Under the pieces are notes generated by a model. The model made no database searches, was not told the DNA's origin, and was given only the letters and a program-made list of their open reading frames with translations. DNA of 64,000 nucleotides. It comes from Brachypterus glaber. Lineage: Eukaryota > Arthropoda > Insecta > Coleoptera > Kateretidae. Both the position numbers and the translations under genes were made by a program. Below are positions 32,629-42,975 of this stretch, piece by piece. The stretch lies in assembly GCA_958510825.1 (NCBI GenBank), contig OY294047.1, positions 47,227,365-47,291,364 of the forward strand, read 5' to 3'. Position 1 is the stretch's first letter. Every line of letters begins with the position of its first letter.

Positions 32629-33670
32629 CTGAAACCAAATAAATTTAATTAATATGAATCCTCAAAAATATTGATAATTTAATAATGGTTTCTACGCAAA
32701 TAATAAATTTAAGAATATTCATCTGATTGTTAAACAAATACCTTTTAACCGATTATTATTATAGTATTAGGTACTGGCTACGTATTTTACCGGGAAAGTG
32801 CCTATAACTTCGAAACTAAGCATTTTTAGGTATTTTGCGACCATTATAAGCTCATAATCACACGCATTTTACGTGTTCTTATAGGCCCATAAGAGGTCTG
32901 TACTTTTTGTTCTTTTGGGTTGGCAACAGACCTGGCCTATCGCTTGACGTTTTCCGTGCAAATGTCAATGTCGCTTTAAAGTTGAATTTTCTACAAAATG
33001 TTGTGTTTAGGTTATTTTTACCGTGTTAAAATTGTGGCTTGGTTAATTGCAGTAAAAAAGGGAAGAGATGACTATAAAATATGTCAAAATATCATTTGTT
33101 CATAGAATTTTAAACATGGTGTAAACTGTAATGCCAATCCAAAACAAAAATCCCTAAATCAGTCATCAATTTAAATGTAATTTTTTTTTAATTTTAGAGC
33201 AAAATAGAAAAAATTGTATAAAGCACTCGTTTCATAACACGTTTTTAGCGCACTAGTACTAAAAACGTATGTTATGAAAGTACTTTAATATACTATTATG
33301 AACTTTCTTACTCAAAACAAATCGTTATATACCACATTATCTAACAGTGAGAATAGGGGATATTATTTTTATTTCAAAGTTTTTGACGATTTTCAATTTT
33401 ATTTTTAAATAATTCTTCATATATCTCGTAAACTAAGCATTTTTAGACATATGTTTATAAAAATTTTTGATCAGAATGATTCATTATAAATATTTCTTGT
33501 TTTTGGTTTAAATTAAGACATTTTTATTCAAATCTTCAACTCTGAGAAAAAAAGTTATTAAAACCTTAAAATGCTTATTTTCTTAGTTTCTTCTTAGTTT
33601 CTGAGACATGCATTTGAATATGACCGTTAAAATGCATAGTTAGTCCGAGACAAAAGTTGTATATACGTTA

Positions 33671-34661
33671 GGGTGCCCCAGTCAAAATTAAAAAATGGAT
33701 TTTTTTAGGGTCCCACCCTATAAATGTTCATTTAGGTAAAAAACCAACCCTCAGGTCGCGCCCGGCGGTTTTTTGAAAGAGAAAACATGTTAAGCCTTTT
33801 TATTATTATTTAAATATAAAAACGTTGAAATCAGGCGATTTTAGGAAAGAAAATTATTTTTGAATAATAAGGGAAAATTCAAATTACCCTTTTACATGAA
33901 AAAATGGCTTTACCAGGGTTCAAAAATTGTAAAAATTGACGTATGAAGCTTATTTATGCTACAAAAAATTTTACTTTTTTTTCATGGGTCATTTTTTTTA
34001 TAAATTCATTGATAAGTACCAATTAACGCCTAATATTTATTTTTTTGAGAAAAAGAACAGGATGTCAAAAAAAAATCACAAAAAAGACAATATTTGACCA
34101 AAAAGCATATAATAATATGTATGTAATTGAAATATTTTTATTTTTATAACTACAAGGCATTTTAAAAACATTTTTTATTTATTTGCTACAAAATTGATAT
34201 TTTATTGCAATTTAATGCATTTTTTTTTTAACTTTTTGACATATTTAATTATTTTTTGGACATTTTTTTAAAAAGTAAATATAAACCCTGAATTCTGACA
34301 TATTGAATAATACCCTATAAAGAAAGAACTCATTGGAAAAAATTCTAATTGCATTTTTTTTTCTAGCCTTTATTAACCTTGTGTCAATTTTTAGCATTTT
34401 TACCTCATAAAAAATTCGTTTTATTTTTGTAGAGGGGCATAAAAATTAAGAATATTCCTTTATTATCCAGAAACACTCTTTTGTTCCATAAACGCCCAAT
34501 ATCAAACTTTGTTTATCCTTATAAAAATAAAAACCCTTCACATGATTTTCAATTTAAAAAAACGCCGGACGGAACCTCTAAATATTTTTTAAAAAATCAG
34601 GTTTATTTTTCAACAATTTTGAGGGTTGGGACCCAAAAAAATCCGTAGGTCCTTGGTACCC
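33671..34661. mobile_element. Palindromic TA-flanked MITE, 991 bases
   Basis: The ends GGGTGCCCCAG / CTTGGTACCC are flanked by TA. Paired subterminal blocks are ATGGATTTTTTTAGGGTCCC / GGGACCCAAAAAAATCC, and further in CGCCCGGCG / CGCCGGACG. A/T-rich interior without coding sequence. Confidence 0.8.
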
Positions 34662-35095
34662 TAATATATATGAAGTATTTCACTAATTTTTCAATTAAAA
34701 AAATATATAAACCTTTCAACAATAGAAATAGGAGCCATTTTTTCACTAATTTTCTAAACACTAACAGAAAATTAAATTAAAAGAACTTTAATAAATTATT
34801 ATTTATTTATTTATTTTTATTATTATTATTAATATAGAAGCACTGGTTTTCGTTCGAGGTTCGTTTAATACTAAAAAAATTGGCTAAAGTGAATTTAAAA
34901 ATATTACACATTCTTTTTCTCCAAACAAAGTGAATCACGTGATATATGCATCTGATGAATCATCACCTGAAAATATTTCAGCGAGTAACAAATAAATCAA
35001 TCTTGATCCAAAAACACCTGACAAATCTTTATTCAAAATAAGAGAAAATAAACAATTTATAATAAATGATGCATATAATTTTTTGATTAAACTAA

Positions 35096-35811
35096 CAGTG
35101 CGGTCCAAAAGTCACCCCCCCCCTTTTAACTTTTGAACGAGTTGAGATATCGACTTCAAATTTAGAACTCTTAAATAAGACAACTTAAACTATCTTTTAG
35201 CATATATTTGATATTTTCAGCTCTTAAAATGTGGGCAGGGGGGCATGGGGGGTCATTTTTTTAAAAGGGGGGTCGTGCGATACATCATTTTAAAGCTTAT
35301 AAAATTCTCTATTTAAACTAACATTTTTAATTTTTTTAAAAATGTTTTTTAAGGTTTTTTTTTTCAATTTTTTGTGCTAAAACATTCGATTTTTTAAGTT
35401 TTTTTTTTATAAATTTTTATTTATGTCAACTAAAATTAGTTTAAAAGTATAATTAACATTTTTTTATGATAAAATTAGGCATTTTAAAAAAATTATTTGT
35501 TTTTTTAGGGGAATTTTGACATTAATACCCATTTTCAACCCCATTTTAAACCCAAAAAAAATTTTTTTTTTATTTAAAAATATGGAGTTAAATGAAGAAT
35601 TTTATAAGCTTTAAAATGATGTATTACATGACCCCCCTTTCCATTTAAAAAAATGTGCCCCTATGCCCCCCTGCCCACATTTTAAGAGCTAAAAGTATTA
35701 AATATATGCTAAAAGATAGTTTAAGTTGTCTTATTTAAAAGTTCCAAATTCGAAGTCGATATCTCAACTGGTTCAAAAGTTAAGAGGGGGGGGGACTTTT
35801 GGACCGCTCTG
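35096..35811. mobile_element. Palindromic MITE with C/G-run arms
   Basis: The ends CAGTGCGGTCCAAAAGTC / GACTTTTGGACCGCTCTG. The right flank is TA; the left flank is TAA, one base off. The arms pair over about 300 bases, including TTAAACTATCTTTTAGCATA and its complement. Partial copies with the same ends are at 49659 and 54591. Confidence 0.83.
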
Positions 35812-36179
35812 TATATCACTACACGTAAAAAAATAGTAGTAAAAATAGAGAGTTATATTAAGATTAAATTGTAAAATTCATATGAATTAAACCAAATATA
35901 GGTTATATAGGTAATTTTACAAAATCTTTAAATTTAGGCTTAAAATTTACGATAACAACGTCATAATAAAGTTTTATTCTAAAATAAAGTTTTAATATAC
36001 AGAATTAAATTGGAAAAAATGCAGTTTTATAGTCCAGAGCCTAGTCTTAGTATAGTCTGTTTTTGGTCCAAAGTTAAAGCAAATCGAGTGATTTGTCTCA
36101 GGTGAAACACGTTGTATAATACACAGTGAAAAAAAAACGCGAATTTCGCCCCTTTAAGATGCTGCTACCTATACTAGGT

Positions 36180-36609
36180 ATAGTGACACAGTTCACCGGT
36201 TTGTGTTATCGGCATTCTAGATTACCGCTTTATAGATACACCACGTAATGTAATATACCGCGAGATAGTGCTTTTCTTTTTCCTTCCCTCATCCATGCAG
36301 CATCAGCACGATGTATCCAGAGGAGTCTAGCTAGATGGAGCAGAAAGGTCACACACACACACACACGTAAGTGCTTTTTGCTTTCCTTCATTAGTTGACC
36401 CAAACTGTTCAACCGCTTTCCACAGGCATAGTTGGCAAAGTTACATTGAAGGGGGATAATACCACAGTAATGCATGATAATATCACTTGCACGCAGGCCA
36501 AATGCACATTGTGCATACTACCTTCTGTGGACCACCGGCTTATAGTGACTTTCGAACAATTCTTTTTTATAGAAATTGAACAAACTATTATTTCTGCCAC
36601 CTAGTTTAA
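36180..36609. other. GC-richer unclassified segment with (CA)n run
   Basis: Less AT-rich than its surroundings, with a CA dinucleotide run at about 36351-36366. It adjoins the SINE-like segment and may be part of the same insertion. Short open frames on both strands overlap each other and are not credible genes. Confidence 0.4.
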
Positions 36610-36935
36610 TCTAAGGCAAGTAGATTCAAATTCAACAATTCAGGATAAGACCGCAAAGAGAGCATCCTTACTGTATAGTCGGCCACAATTCTCCATGTCA
36701 CAAGGAGAGCAGCCATACTGTGTAGACCTGGAATCCTTTGCTAAGGACCCTGAGATCATAATCGGCCACAATTCTCCATGCCACAAAGAGAGCAGCCATA
36801 ATGTACAGTCGGACACAAATCTCAATGTCCCATCGCATGAACTAAATAATTTGTCTTCCACCGCGGGGACTCGAACCCACGCTCTAGCCGTGACGAAGTA
36901 AATATCAAATGCTTAAACCTCCACGGCCACCACCT
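36610..36935 (-). mobile_element. tRNA-derived SINE-like element
   Basis: On the minus strand a tRNA-like head (about 36935-36850) has an A-box-like TGGCCGTGGAGGTTTAAGC and a B-box GGGTTCGAGTCCCC. It is followed by a non-tRNA body with internal repeats: CGGCCACAATTCTCCATG (plus-strand wording) occurs at about 36681 and 36763, with a weaker copy at 36810, each followed by AGAGCAGCCATA. The A and B boxes are RNA polymerase III promoter elements. The cloverleaf is not well formed, so it is not called a tRNA gene. Confidence 0.65.
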
Positions 36936-37082
36936 AGCGTACCATAATAATGATGAAAAATTTTGCAATCTGAATGATAAATTTACCACTTTTTTTAACC
37001 ACCTGATGTTGAAATGATATTTGAACTCTTGTGTGTGATTTTTTTTGTGCATTTTTTTTAATTTTTTAGTATTTTAACTTAC

Positions 37083-37231
37083 CCAACAGCTCCATTGGAG
37101 AGAATTTGTGTTTCTCTCTCGAGAACTTCACGGACATTGTTTTCGGAATACAGTCCAATTGGTGAATTGAACTGTTTGTTGACCAATCTCGGTTGTGCTG
37201 CCATTTTGTTAATATTTCGATTCTACTCTAA
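37083..37231 (-). CDS. Zasp66: Zasp66-like gene, first coding exon (ZM motif) with 5' UTR
   Basis: The ATG is at 37204. It encodes MAAQPRLVNKQFNSPIGLYS, ENNVREVLERETQILSNGAV plus two bases of the next codon. 'LVNKQFNSPIGLYSENN' is the core of the ZM motif of Zasp/Cypher proteins ('IVNKQYNTPVGIYSDES' in Zasp52). An acceptor (CTTCTTGTTACAG) ends at 37232, giving 27 bases of 5' UTR. The frame of the ATG has a TAG in those bases (TTA GAG TAG), so an upstream PDZ exon could not be spliced here in frame. This implies a PDZ-less isoform with a non-coding upstream exon, or a different acceptor for PDZ isoforms. Donor GTAAGT follows 37083. Zasp66 acts at muscle Z-discs. Confidence 0.87.
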
Positions 37232-37289
37232 CTGTAACAAGAAGAACAAAGTATTTATATATTTATCCTCAAGCAAGTAATCGTATATT

Positions 37290-38293
37290 ACATAATTAGT
37301 GTGGAAAATGGCATATTTCACTCGAGTGGGAAGGTTTACGAACGAGCCGCCAGGCGAGTGAGGAAACCCCACGAGTGTATGAAATACACTTTCCAACGAG
37401 TTATGTGCACTATTTTTCCTACGATAAATATCTAAATAAAATTAGGCAAACCTCCATACATAAATATCACACGAGTGTGATATAAAAATATCAAACTAGT
37501 GCGATATAAGGCGTTTTCTAAAGAACAAAAGAGTGTGCTAAATGTCATTTTCATAGAGGATCGTAGGAAAAGAAAATATTTAATGCTAATAGCAGTTTAG
37601 GGTTTACTTTGTTTTGTTTCATGGCTCAGTGCCATATGGAAAGAAGTAAGCCCAGATGAAGTGACCTAGGTCACTAACTAAGCTTAGTTTTACTTTTATA
37701 CATATAATAATGTTTTGTACTATAAAACATTTCAGACATAGTGTCTTATACTTCTGCTATTCTAATATTATTCGCACCTCGATTGGCACTGTTTAAAACG
37801 TGTAAAAAATCTAGAATTTATTTATTTTGGTTTGTTTTGATCTATTCCTGGCATCGGCAATTACTCAGACAAAAATGTGGTTTTTAATTATTCACCACCG
37901 AAAATTTCGACCTGAAATATCTGAAATATATCTACAGTTGATCAATTGGTATATCCAGACAGCCGTATACAAATGAGTCACGATATATTTGGCATTTGTA
38001 TTGGTTTAAATTTAAATTGAAATTAAAAAATTAAAATTTACACATTTTCTTATTCAAGGTTTTTTAGACATATAAAAGAAAATAAGTCGTAAAGATATGT
38101 AGGTAATTATATTCAGAAATATTTCGTTTTTCGATTTTTTTAAAGTTTAACCCGCACAACTTTTTTGTTTTCGTGAGAAAAACAGTAGGGACCTTCCCCC
38201 TTGAGTTTTCTTGAAAATTTCGAGTACCGAATACAACGTAACTTAAGTTCAAAAATTTCCTTCAGGGGTAAAGCTTTTTTCAGCGTTATCTCT
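37290..38293. other. Region upstream of Zasp66-like first coding exon
   Basis: An imperfect inverted repeat (GGCATATTTCACTCG... with GTATGAAATACACTTTCC, about 37305-37395) and two CACGAGTG/ACACGAGTGTG patches suggest a decayed MITE. The non-coding first exon and promoter of the Zasp66-like gene should lie in or beyond this region but could not be recognised. Confidence 0.4.
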
Positions 38294-38545
38294 GAGGGAA
38301 CGTTCAAGTATTACGTAACGCTCTAGAGGGGGGGGGGGGTGGTTGTCAGTAAAAAAAGTCCAAACGAAAATTTTATTGCACACGGCGTTCACTAAATCCT
38401 CTAAAAAAAAATAGAGATGGAAGACCATAGGACCGGTTTTTGGTTAAAACACGGAAGTAATAACCGGTTAAAAACCGGTTTAAACCTTAAAGCAAAATTT
38501 CTTTCAAAAATGAACAAATTTTGCGTTATGTAATACTTTCCTGAT
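38294..38545. mobile_element. Decayed member of the TTACGTAA MITE group
   Basis: The left end GAGGGAACGTTCAAGTATTA, CGTAACGC matches the 58740-58884 element. The right side GCGTTATGTAATACTTTCC pairs with it. A G-run and an ACCGG-rich inner palindrome (about 38433-38482) lie between. Confidence 0.5.
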
Positions 38546-38809
38546 TAGTTTATAAACTAATTAGGGGTGACGCGAGGGGTTTATTAAAAAAAAAATTGAG
38601 TGGGGGTGAAAAAAATTTTTACAAAATTAAGATTAAAGTATTTTCTCTGAAAAAAAAAGCTTTACCCCTCACGGACATTTATAATGGCTAAAAAAAAGTT
38701 CCTCGCCTCCCAACTGTACCCTTCAGAAGATTCTTTCGCGTACTCGTATTTTCAGTTTTGGCGAAGGCGCATACACAGGCTCTCCGAGCTCGGTTGACAA
38801 TCTCCGTAA

Positions 38810-38945
38810 AATAGTATATTACTTACCGAGTACACGAACCTAGTTTTTGGTGCACGAGAGTGCTTTAAAGCACTCTCGTGCCTGGTAAAACAAGCACTCG
38901 ATTTACACTGAAATGGTTTGCGTCGAGGTGCGTATACTATTTTTC
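38810..38945. mobile_element. Hairpin element with perfect 28-base palindrome
   Basis: The centre, 38853-38880, is a perfect palindrome with half-site CACGAGAGTGCTTT. Flanking words AAATAGTATA and TATACTATTT are inverted. Probably a small MITE. Confidence 0.6.
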
Positions 38946-39229
38946 CTACGACCTAACACCTAAACATCAAAACAACTCAAAAATGATCTTAAAATTAGTT
39001 TGTTAATTTGAGGTTATGTGTTTGACGTTTACTAATTTTCTGACAGCAGATATGTAAAATCATCTGATTTTCACTTCCCGACCGCTGTCATAAGCAACGA
39101 GTGGGAAATGGGCACTAACTACTAACTAGGTCATACGAAAACAGTATATTTCATCATAAACTACTATTACTTCAGTATTTTCTGGATCCGAACCTGTTTG
39201 TAGATAAATACAATGTGTTAAAAACTTCA

Positions 39230-39875
39230 CCCAGACAGCACAAAGATGACTTAAAGAGATCTTAAAGATGTCGTAGCTCGTCATTCAAGACGTCTTAAAA
39301 ACGTCGGTTTTCGCCGTATATGCATCTTAAAGACGTCTTAACGACGTCGTATGTTACAAAAGGTAACGTCTTTAAGACATCTTTTTAAAGACGCCTTAAT
39401 GGCGCCTTGCGCAGGCGACTTTACAACATAATACCCCCTCCCATTTACGTTGCTAGGTACGGTCGTATTGATATAAAAAGCGTAATAAGAATTAGAATGA
39501 GAGGTAATTTGTTTGTCAAAAAAAGATCTTAAAAAAATGTATTTTTTCTTTCTTTTTTTTTATTTTTTTTTTCAGTTTTTTTTTGAAAATTTCTTTTTTG
39601 AATTTTTTTAAATTTTTTTCGTTTTTCAAAAAAAGATCTTTAAGAAAATGGTAATTTTTTTAATAGTTGATTGTGGTTAATTTATTTTTAGCGATGAGTA
39701 TCGAAGTTAAGACGTCTTGTACCGATACTTAAAAGACATCTTATAGACATCATAATCAGATATCTTTTAAACATCCTTAAAAAGAAGTCCATAAGATATC
39801 CTTTTTATGTCTTTAGGCGTCCAGACATAATTAAGATCTAAAAAGACGTCTTTAAGATATCATGTGCTGTCTGGG
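39230..39875. mobile_element. MITE with CCCAGACAGCAC ends and AAGACGTCTT words
   Basis: The ends CCCAGACAGCACA / TGTGCTGTCTGGG. The interior carries many copies of GACGTCTT / AAGACGTC and related words (about 39285-39410 and 39700-39860), so that the two halves can fold extensively. Non-coding. Confidence 0.75.
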
Positions 39876-40221
39876 CAACTATTTCCGCGACAGTGTCTTA
39901 TACTTAAATGTATAATAGGCGCCGCTAGGAATTTAGTAAGAGTGTCTTACATTAGATCTATTCTAGGATGATTAATATTAGAGTATGTATTGAATGTATA
40001 CAGGGCGATTAATAAAAAGGCTTTATAAAAAAGTCATCTTTACAGGTCTGTAGCTTCCGTCGAATCCAACGGGTGGTTGCATTCTATATTGAAATCGATC
40101 AAAATTTTGAGACACCCCCCCTCGAATTATCCCTGGGGGCAGGGGGTAAATGGGGAAAATACAATATTTTTTATATTTGTTTCAAGACTTTCTTGGCAGT
40201 TTTATTGTGATAAAAAATATA
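39876..40221. other. Intergenic sequence with partial repeat end
   Basis: At 40000 a TACAGGGCGATTAATAAAAA word resembles a MITE end, followed by a GC-richer patch with C and G runs. No partner end was found. Confidence 0.35.
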
Positions 40222-40929
40222 CAGGGTGATCATTAACTGACATGCCAAAATTTAAAAAATGATTCTACATTTAAAAATATCAAAAAAAGTTCCTATAAAG
40301 GTTGGTCCGGAAATCGACCCTAAGGGAGCTACGGCCCTTTAAAACTGTAATAAAAATAAGGTTTTAAATTAATAACTCCGGTACCCTTTAAGCTAGAGAG
40401 ACGAGCTTTTGAATCCATACTAAGGGCAATAAGTTTGTGTTAATTTATTTTTTTAGTATATCCAGAGGCGTGCCTAGAGGGACAAAATATGTGAGGCTTA
40501 ACAAATTTTTACCCCAAACTTTTGTATGTGTATATTTTTGTATTTTTTTGTAAAAAATATAGATTTCTTGAGTAAAAATACATAAAACATGTCATATAGT
40601 GTAACACTGTAGGAGCAACCGTTTTCAAAAAAATTCAATTTAGAAGAAGTAACATTTTGTGTCACCAAAAACTTTACTTTTTAAAAGGCTGTTACTCCTT
40701 TAATATTAAATTTAGGTGTTTTGGTGAAGATTACTTTTTGCTCAGTTTTAAATGCAGGATTAAAATTTTATTGGTGCTCTTATTTGTTCCCCATTCAATA
40801 TGTCATCTTCAAAGCGCCGTAGCTCCCTTAGGGCTCATTTTCGGACCACCCTTTATAGAAACTTTTTTTCATATTTTTGGATTTAGAATCACCTCTTAAA
40901 TTCTGGCATGGCAGTTGTTGACCACCCTG
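40222..40929. mobile_element. Modular MITE family, copy 2
   Basis: The ends CAGGGTGATCATTAACTG / CAGTTGTTGACCACCCTG with TA outside, then GACATGCC / GGCATGGC, then the shared core TGATTCTA...AAGTTCCTATAAAGGTTGG / CCACCCTTTATAGAAACTTT. The interior has the marker GTAACACTGTAGGAGCAACC. It is like copies at 57, 45749 and 48729 in the core, but the terminal module is shared only with the left end of the 48729 copy. Confidence 0.85.
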
Positions 40930-41194
40930 TATATTATATTTTTTACTTTAATCTAGAATCACCAAGTTATTTTAGAAAAACCCTGTAGAGTATTATGTAG
41001 ACCACTTTATAAACTTATTTTAAACTATGAATATTGGGATAGATTCTTGACATCGATTAACAGTTTGTTTAACGATCAAGTTCATCTATTTATAGAGTCG
41101 CTGTATGTACACTTAGTCAAATTTTCTTTAAAACACTTAAAATAATTCTCATTTTTATTAAATTATCTATGCAATAAAAAAACCTGTGTATATA
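40930..41194. other. Short intergenic stretch
   Basis: AT-rich with no feature recognised. Confidence 0.4.
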
Positions 41195-41690
41195 TAGTTC
41201 TCCTATAGGGGAACTATCCGAACGGATTAAGGCGTCTAACTTATTATTAGACCTTTACTTAGCCCGTCGAATAGCGTTAGTTCGATTCTCACTTGCGCCT
41301 ATAGCCTTTCTTACACTGATAGAACAAAAGCATAGTTAATTACGCAATTAGGTTATAGTATACAACAATAAATAGTTGTAGCTCCAACCATTATATATTG
41401 CACAGAATACAACAACAAAAAAGTAAACGTGTTCGGTATTTACAAACGAGTGCAGTTGTTTGATTAAAACAACAAACTGTTAAACGATCAGGTTTTTCTT
41501 TGTGAAGCAAAGAGCGTGGCTTGCAAATCCGCGGGGTCGGATTGCCGCTCCTTCCTACGTCAAGATCCTCGCTTCAAAACGCAGGAAATTCAGCTGACCC
41601 GTCCGTCCGGCTGGCTAGCAGAGCCTGGTAGGAAGAGACGTACAAGAAAGAAAGAGAAAGTATTCGGAGGAAGGAAGATGAATTATTGGT
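41195..41690 (+). mobile_element. tRNA-like SINE candidate
   Basis: From about 41211 the plus strand has an A-box-like ACTATCCGAACGGATTAAGG, a 6-bp hairpin GTCTAA/TTAGAC, and a B-box GTTAGTTCGATTCTCAC, arranged as in a Leu/Ser-type tRNA. Downstream is a GC-richer body (about 41495-41650) and a purine-rich AAGAAAGAAAGAG end. The region resembles a tRNA-derived SINE; a degenerate tRNA gene is the alternative. Confidence 0.5.
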
Positions 41691-42162
41691 ACTTAAGTTT
41701 ATCTATTTAAAAAGTTACTATGCTTCACTTCATATGAAATTATTTCGTTCGTCTTTGTCTCGCCTTTTTTGGTAAAAAGTCTAAAAAAACAAAAATAAAC
41801 GCCCAGGAACCAAAAAACAACTTTGAAAATAATTTTACATAGGTGCATTTTTGTAGAACTTGTTTTTAAACAGGTTCTACAGCCCATTAAAGAAAACTGA
41901 AGTTTTAAAAGCTTTTTAAAATTCCAAATTTTTGTTTCTACGCTATTGAAATATATTTTTAAAATGTGCGTATTTCACAATCGCTTGTAAAAAGCATGTC
42001 AACAAATATTTTTAAAATGCAGAGAAACAGATTTATTTTAGGCTGAAGCTGAAAAATTGAAAAATCGGTTTAATCTTTTTTTTTGTATTTTTAACAAATG
42101 TATTTTTGGAATTTGTTATTTTATAAATCATTAAAAAACACAATTTATCACATTTAAATATA

Positions 42163-42975
42163 CAGTCTGTTCAACAAGAGTGTGTCTTTAATTATTCAAA
42201 AAATTCGAAAGGTATAAAGAAAATCAGTTCGGTTTACATCAAGAGATTTGAGGCGGTCGACCGCGGTCTTTTTGTGCCTGCATCCGCGAGGCCCTAAATT
42301 AAAGGTCGCCAATGCATCAAAAGGGATTAAAAAGTGTAAATGCTTGGTCTTACTGTGAAATGCATTTGGTTCAGCGCACATGTGCCTAACTGCAGTTAGG
42401 CACCCCGTAAAAATTCATGTTTGGGGATGCTTTTAAGAACGTGGATTTGGTTGACTAAAGTTGTTTACTGAGAATTTGAAAGCTCAGAAAATTTTGAAAA
42501 TTTACCAGCTTGGACTTATAAAGTAAGTAAAAGGGTTGTTTAGATCCAAAAACAAAGATTGGATATTGACGAGGTTATTGAAAGAGGACAATGATCCAAA
42601 ACATCTCAGTTGACTCTGCACCGACTGGAAGACGAAAAACGGCATCATGACGTTACTTTGTCCTTCACAACCACCGGATGCAAATCCGATCGAAAACTTG
42701 TCGGGGCTTTTGAAGTCCAAACTTCAAGGAACAAAACTGCTGAATTTGAAGCATCTCGCAACAGCCAATCGTGATAAATGGGGGTCGTTGACAGTAAAAT
42801 ACGCAGAAAGTATGCCAAAAAGGTTTCAAGCTATTCTGGATAACAACGGAGATTTCACGGTGTAGTTAGTAGGAGAGAAATAGCACTTTTTATCCAGTTA
42901 AATTTAAAAAAATAATAAATAAATATCTTTCATGGAAAAAAAATTATTGAAGACACGCTCTTGTTGAACACACTG
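42163..42975 (+). mobile_element. Decayed, internally deleted Tc1-like transposon
   Basis: The ends CAGTCTGTTCAACAAGAGTG / CGCTCTTGTTGAACACACTG with TA outside, extended by TGTCTT / AAGACA. 813 bases, shorter than a full Tc1-like element, with the N-terminal DNA-binding part lost. See the pseudogene entry for the transposase. Confidence 0.88.
42390..42865 (+). pseudogene. Tc1-like transposase remnant
   Basis: Recognisable blocks of the DDE domain in several frames: V-K-I-H-V-W-G-C-F near 42405-42435, E-D-N-D-P-K-H near 42585 (second catalytic aspartate), and CPSQPPDANPIENLSGLLKS near 42657 (third catalytic position, the E of NPIEN). It ends ESMPKRFQAILDNNGDFTV and a TAG at 42863-42865. An in-frame TGA follows 'DPKHLS', and frameshifts separate the blocks, so it cannot make an active enzyme. 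It is a dead copy, and the terminal repeats are better preserved than the coding part. Confidence 0.85.

Larger units (their letters stand above)
32629..37082 (-). other. Zasp66-like intron, 4.5 kb
   Basis: Contains MITEs at 33671-34661 and 35096-35811, a tRNA-derived SINE-like segment at about 36610-36935 and a (CA)n run at about 36351-36366. A small piece near 33230-33285 (CATAACACGTTTTTAGCGCA) matches the hairpin element at 59250-59490. No exon recognised. Confidence 0.6.

Noticed and set aside
34946..34990. CTGATGA word as another hammerhead core
   Set aside because: No GAAA core partner, helix II or cleavage triplet in suitable positions.
36850..36935. tRNA gene on the minus strand
   Set aside because: The A and B boxes are present, but stems do not form a proper cloverleaf and the segment is fused to a repeated SINE body.
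36230..37052. Overlapping frames on both strands
   Set aside because: They fall in a SINE-like element and a CA-repeat segment, conflict with one another and show no family motif.
41211..41305. tRNA-Leu/Ser-like gene on the plus strand
   Set aside because: The anticodon stem and B box are suggestive, but the acceptor stem does not pair convincingly; reported as a SINE candidate instead.
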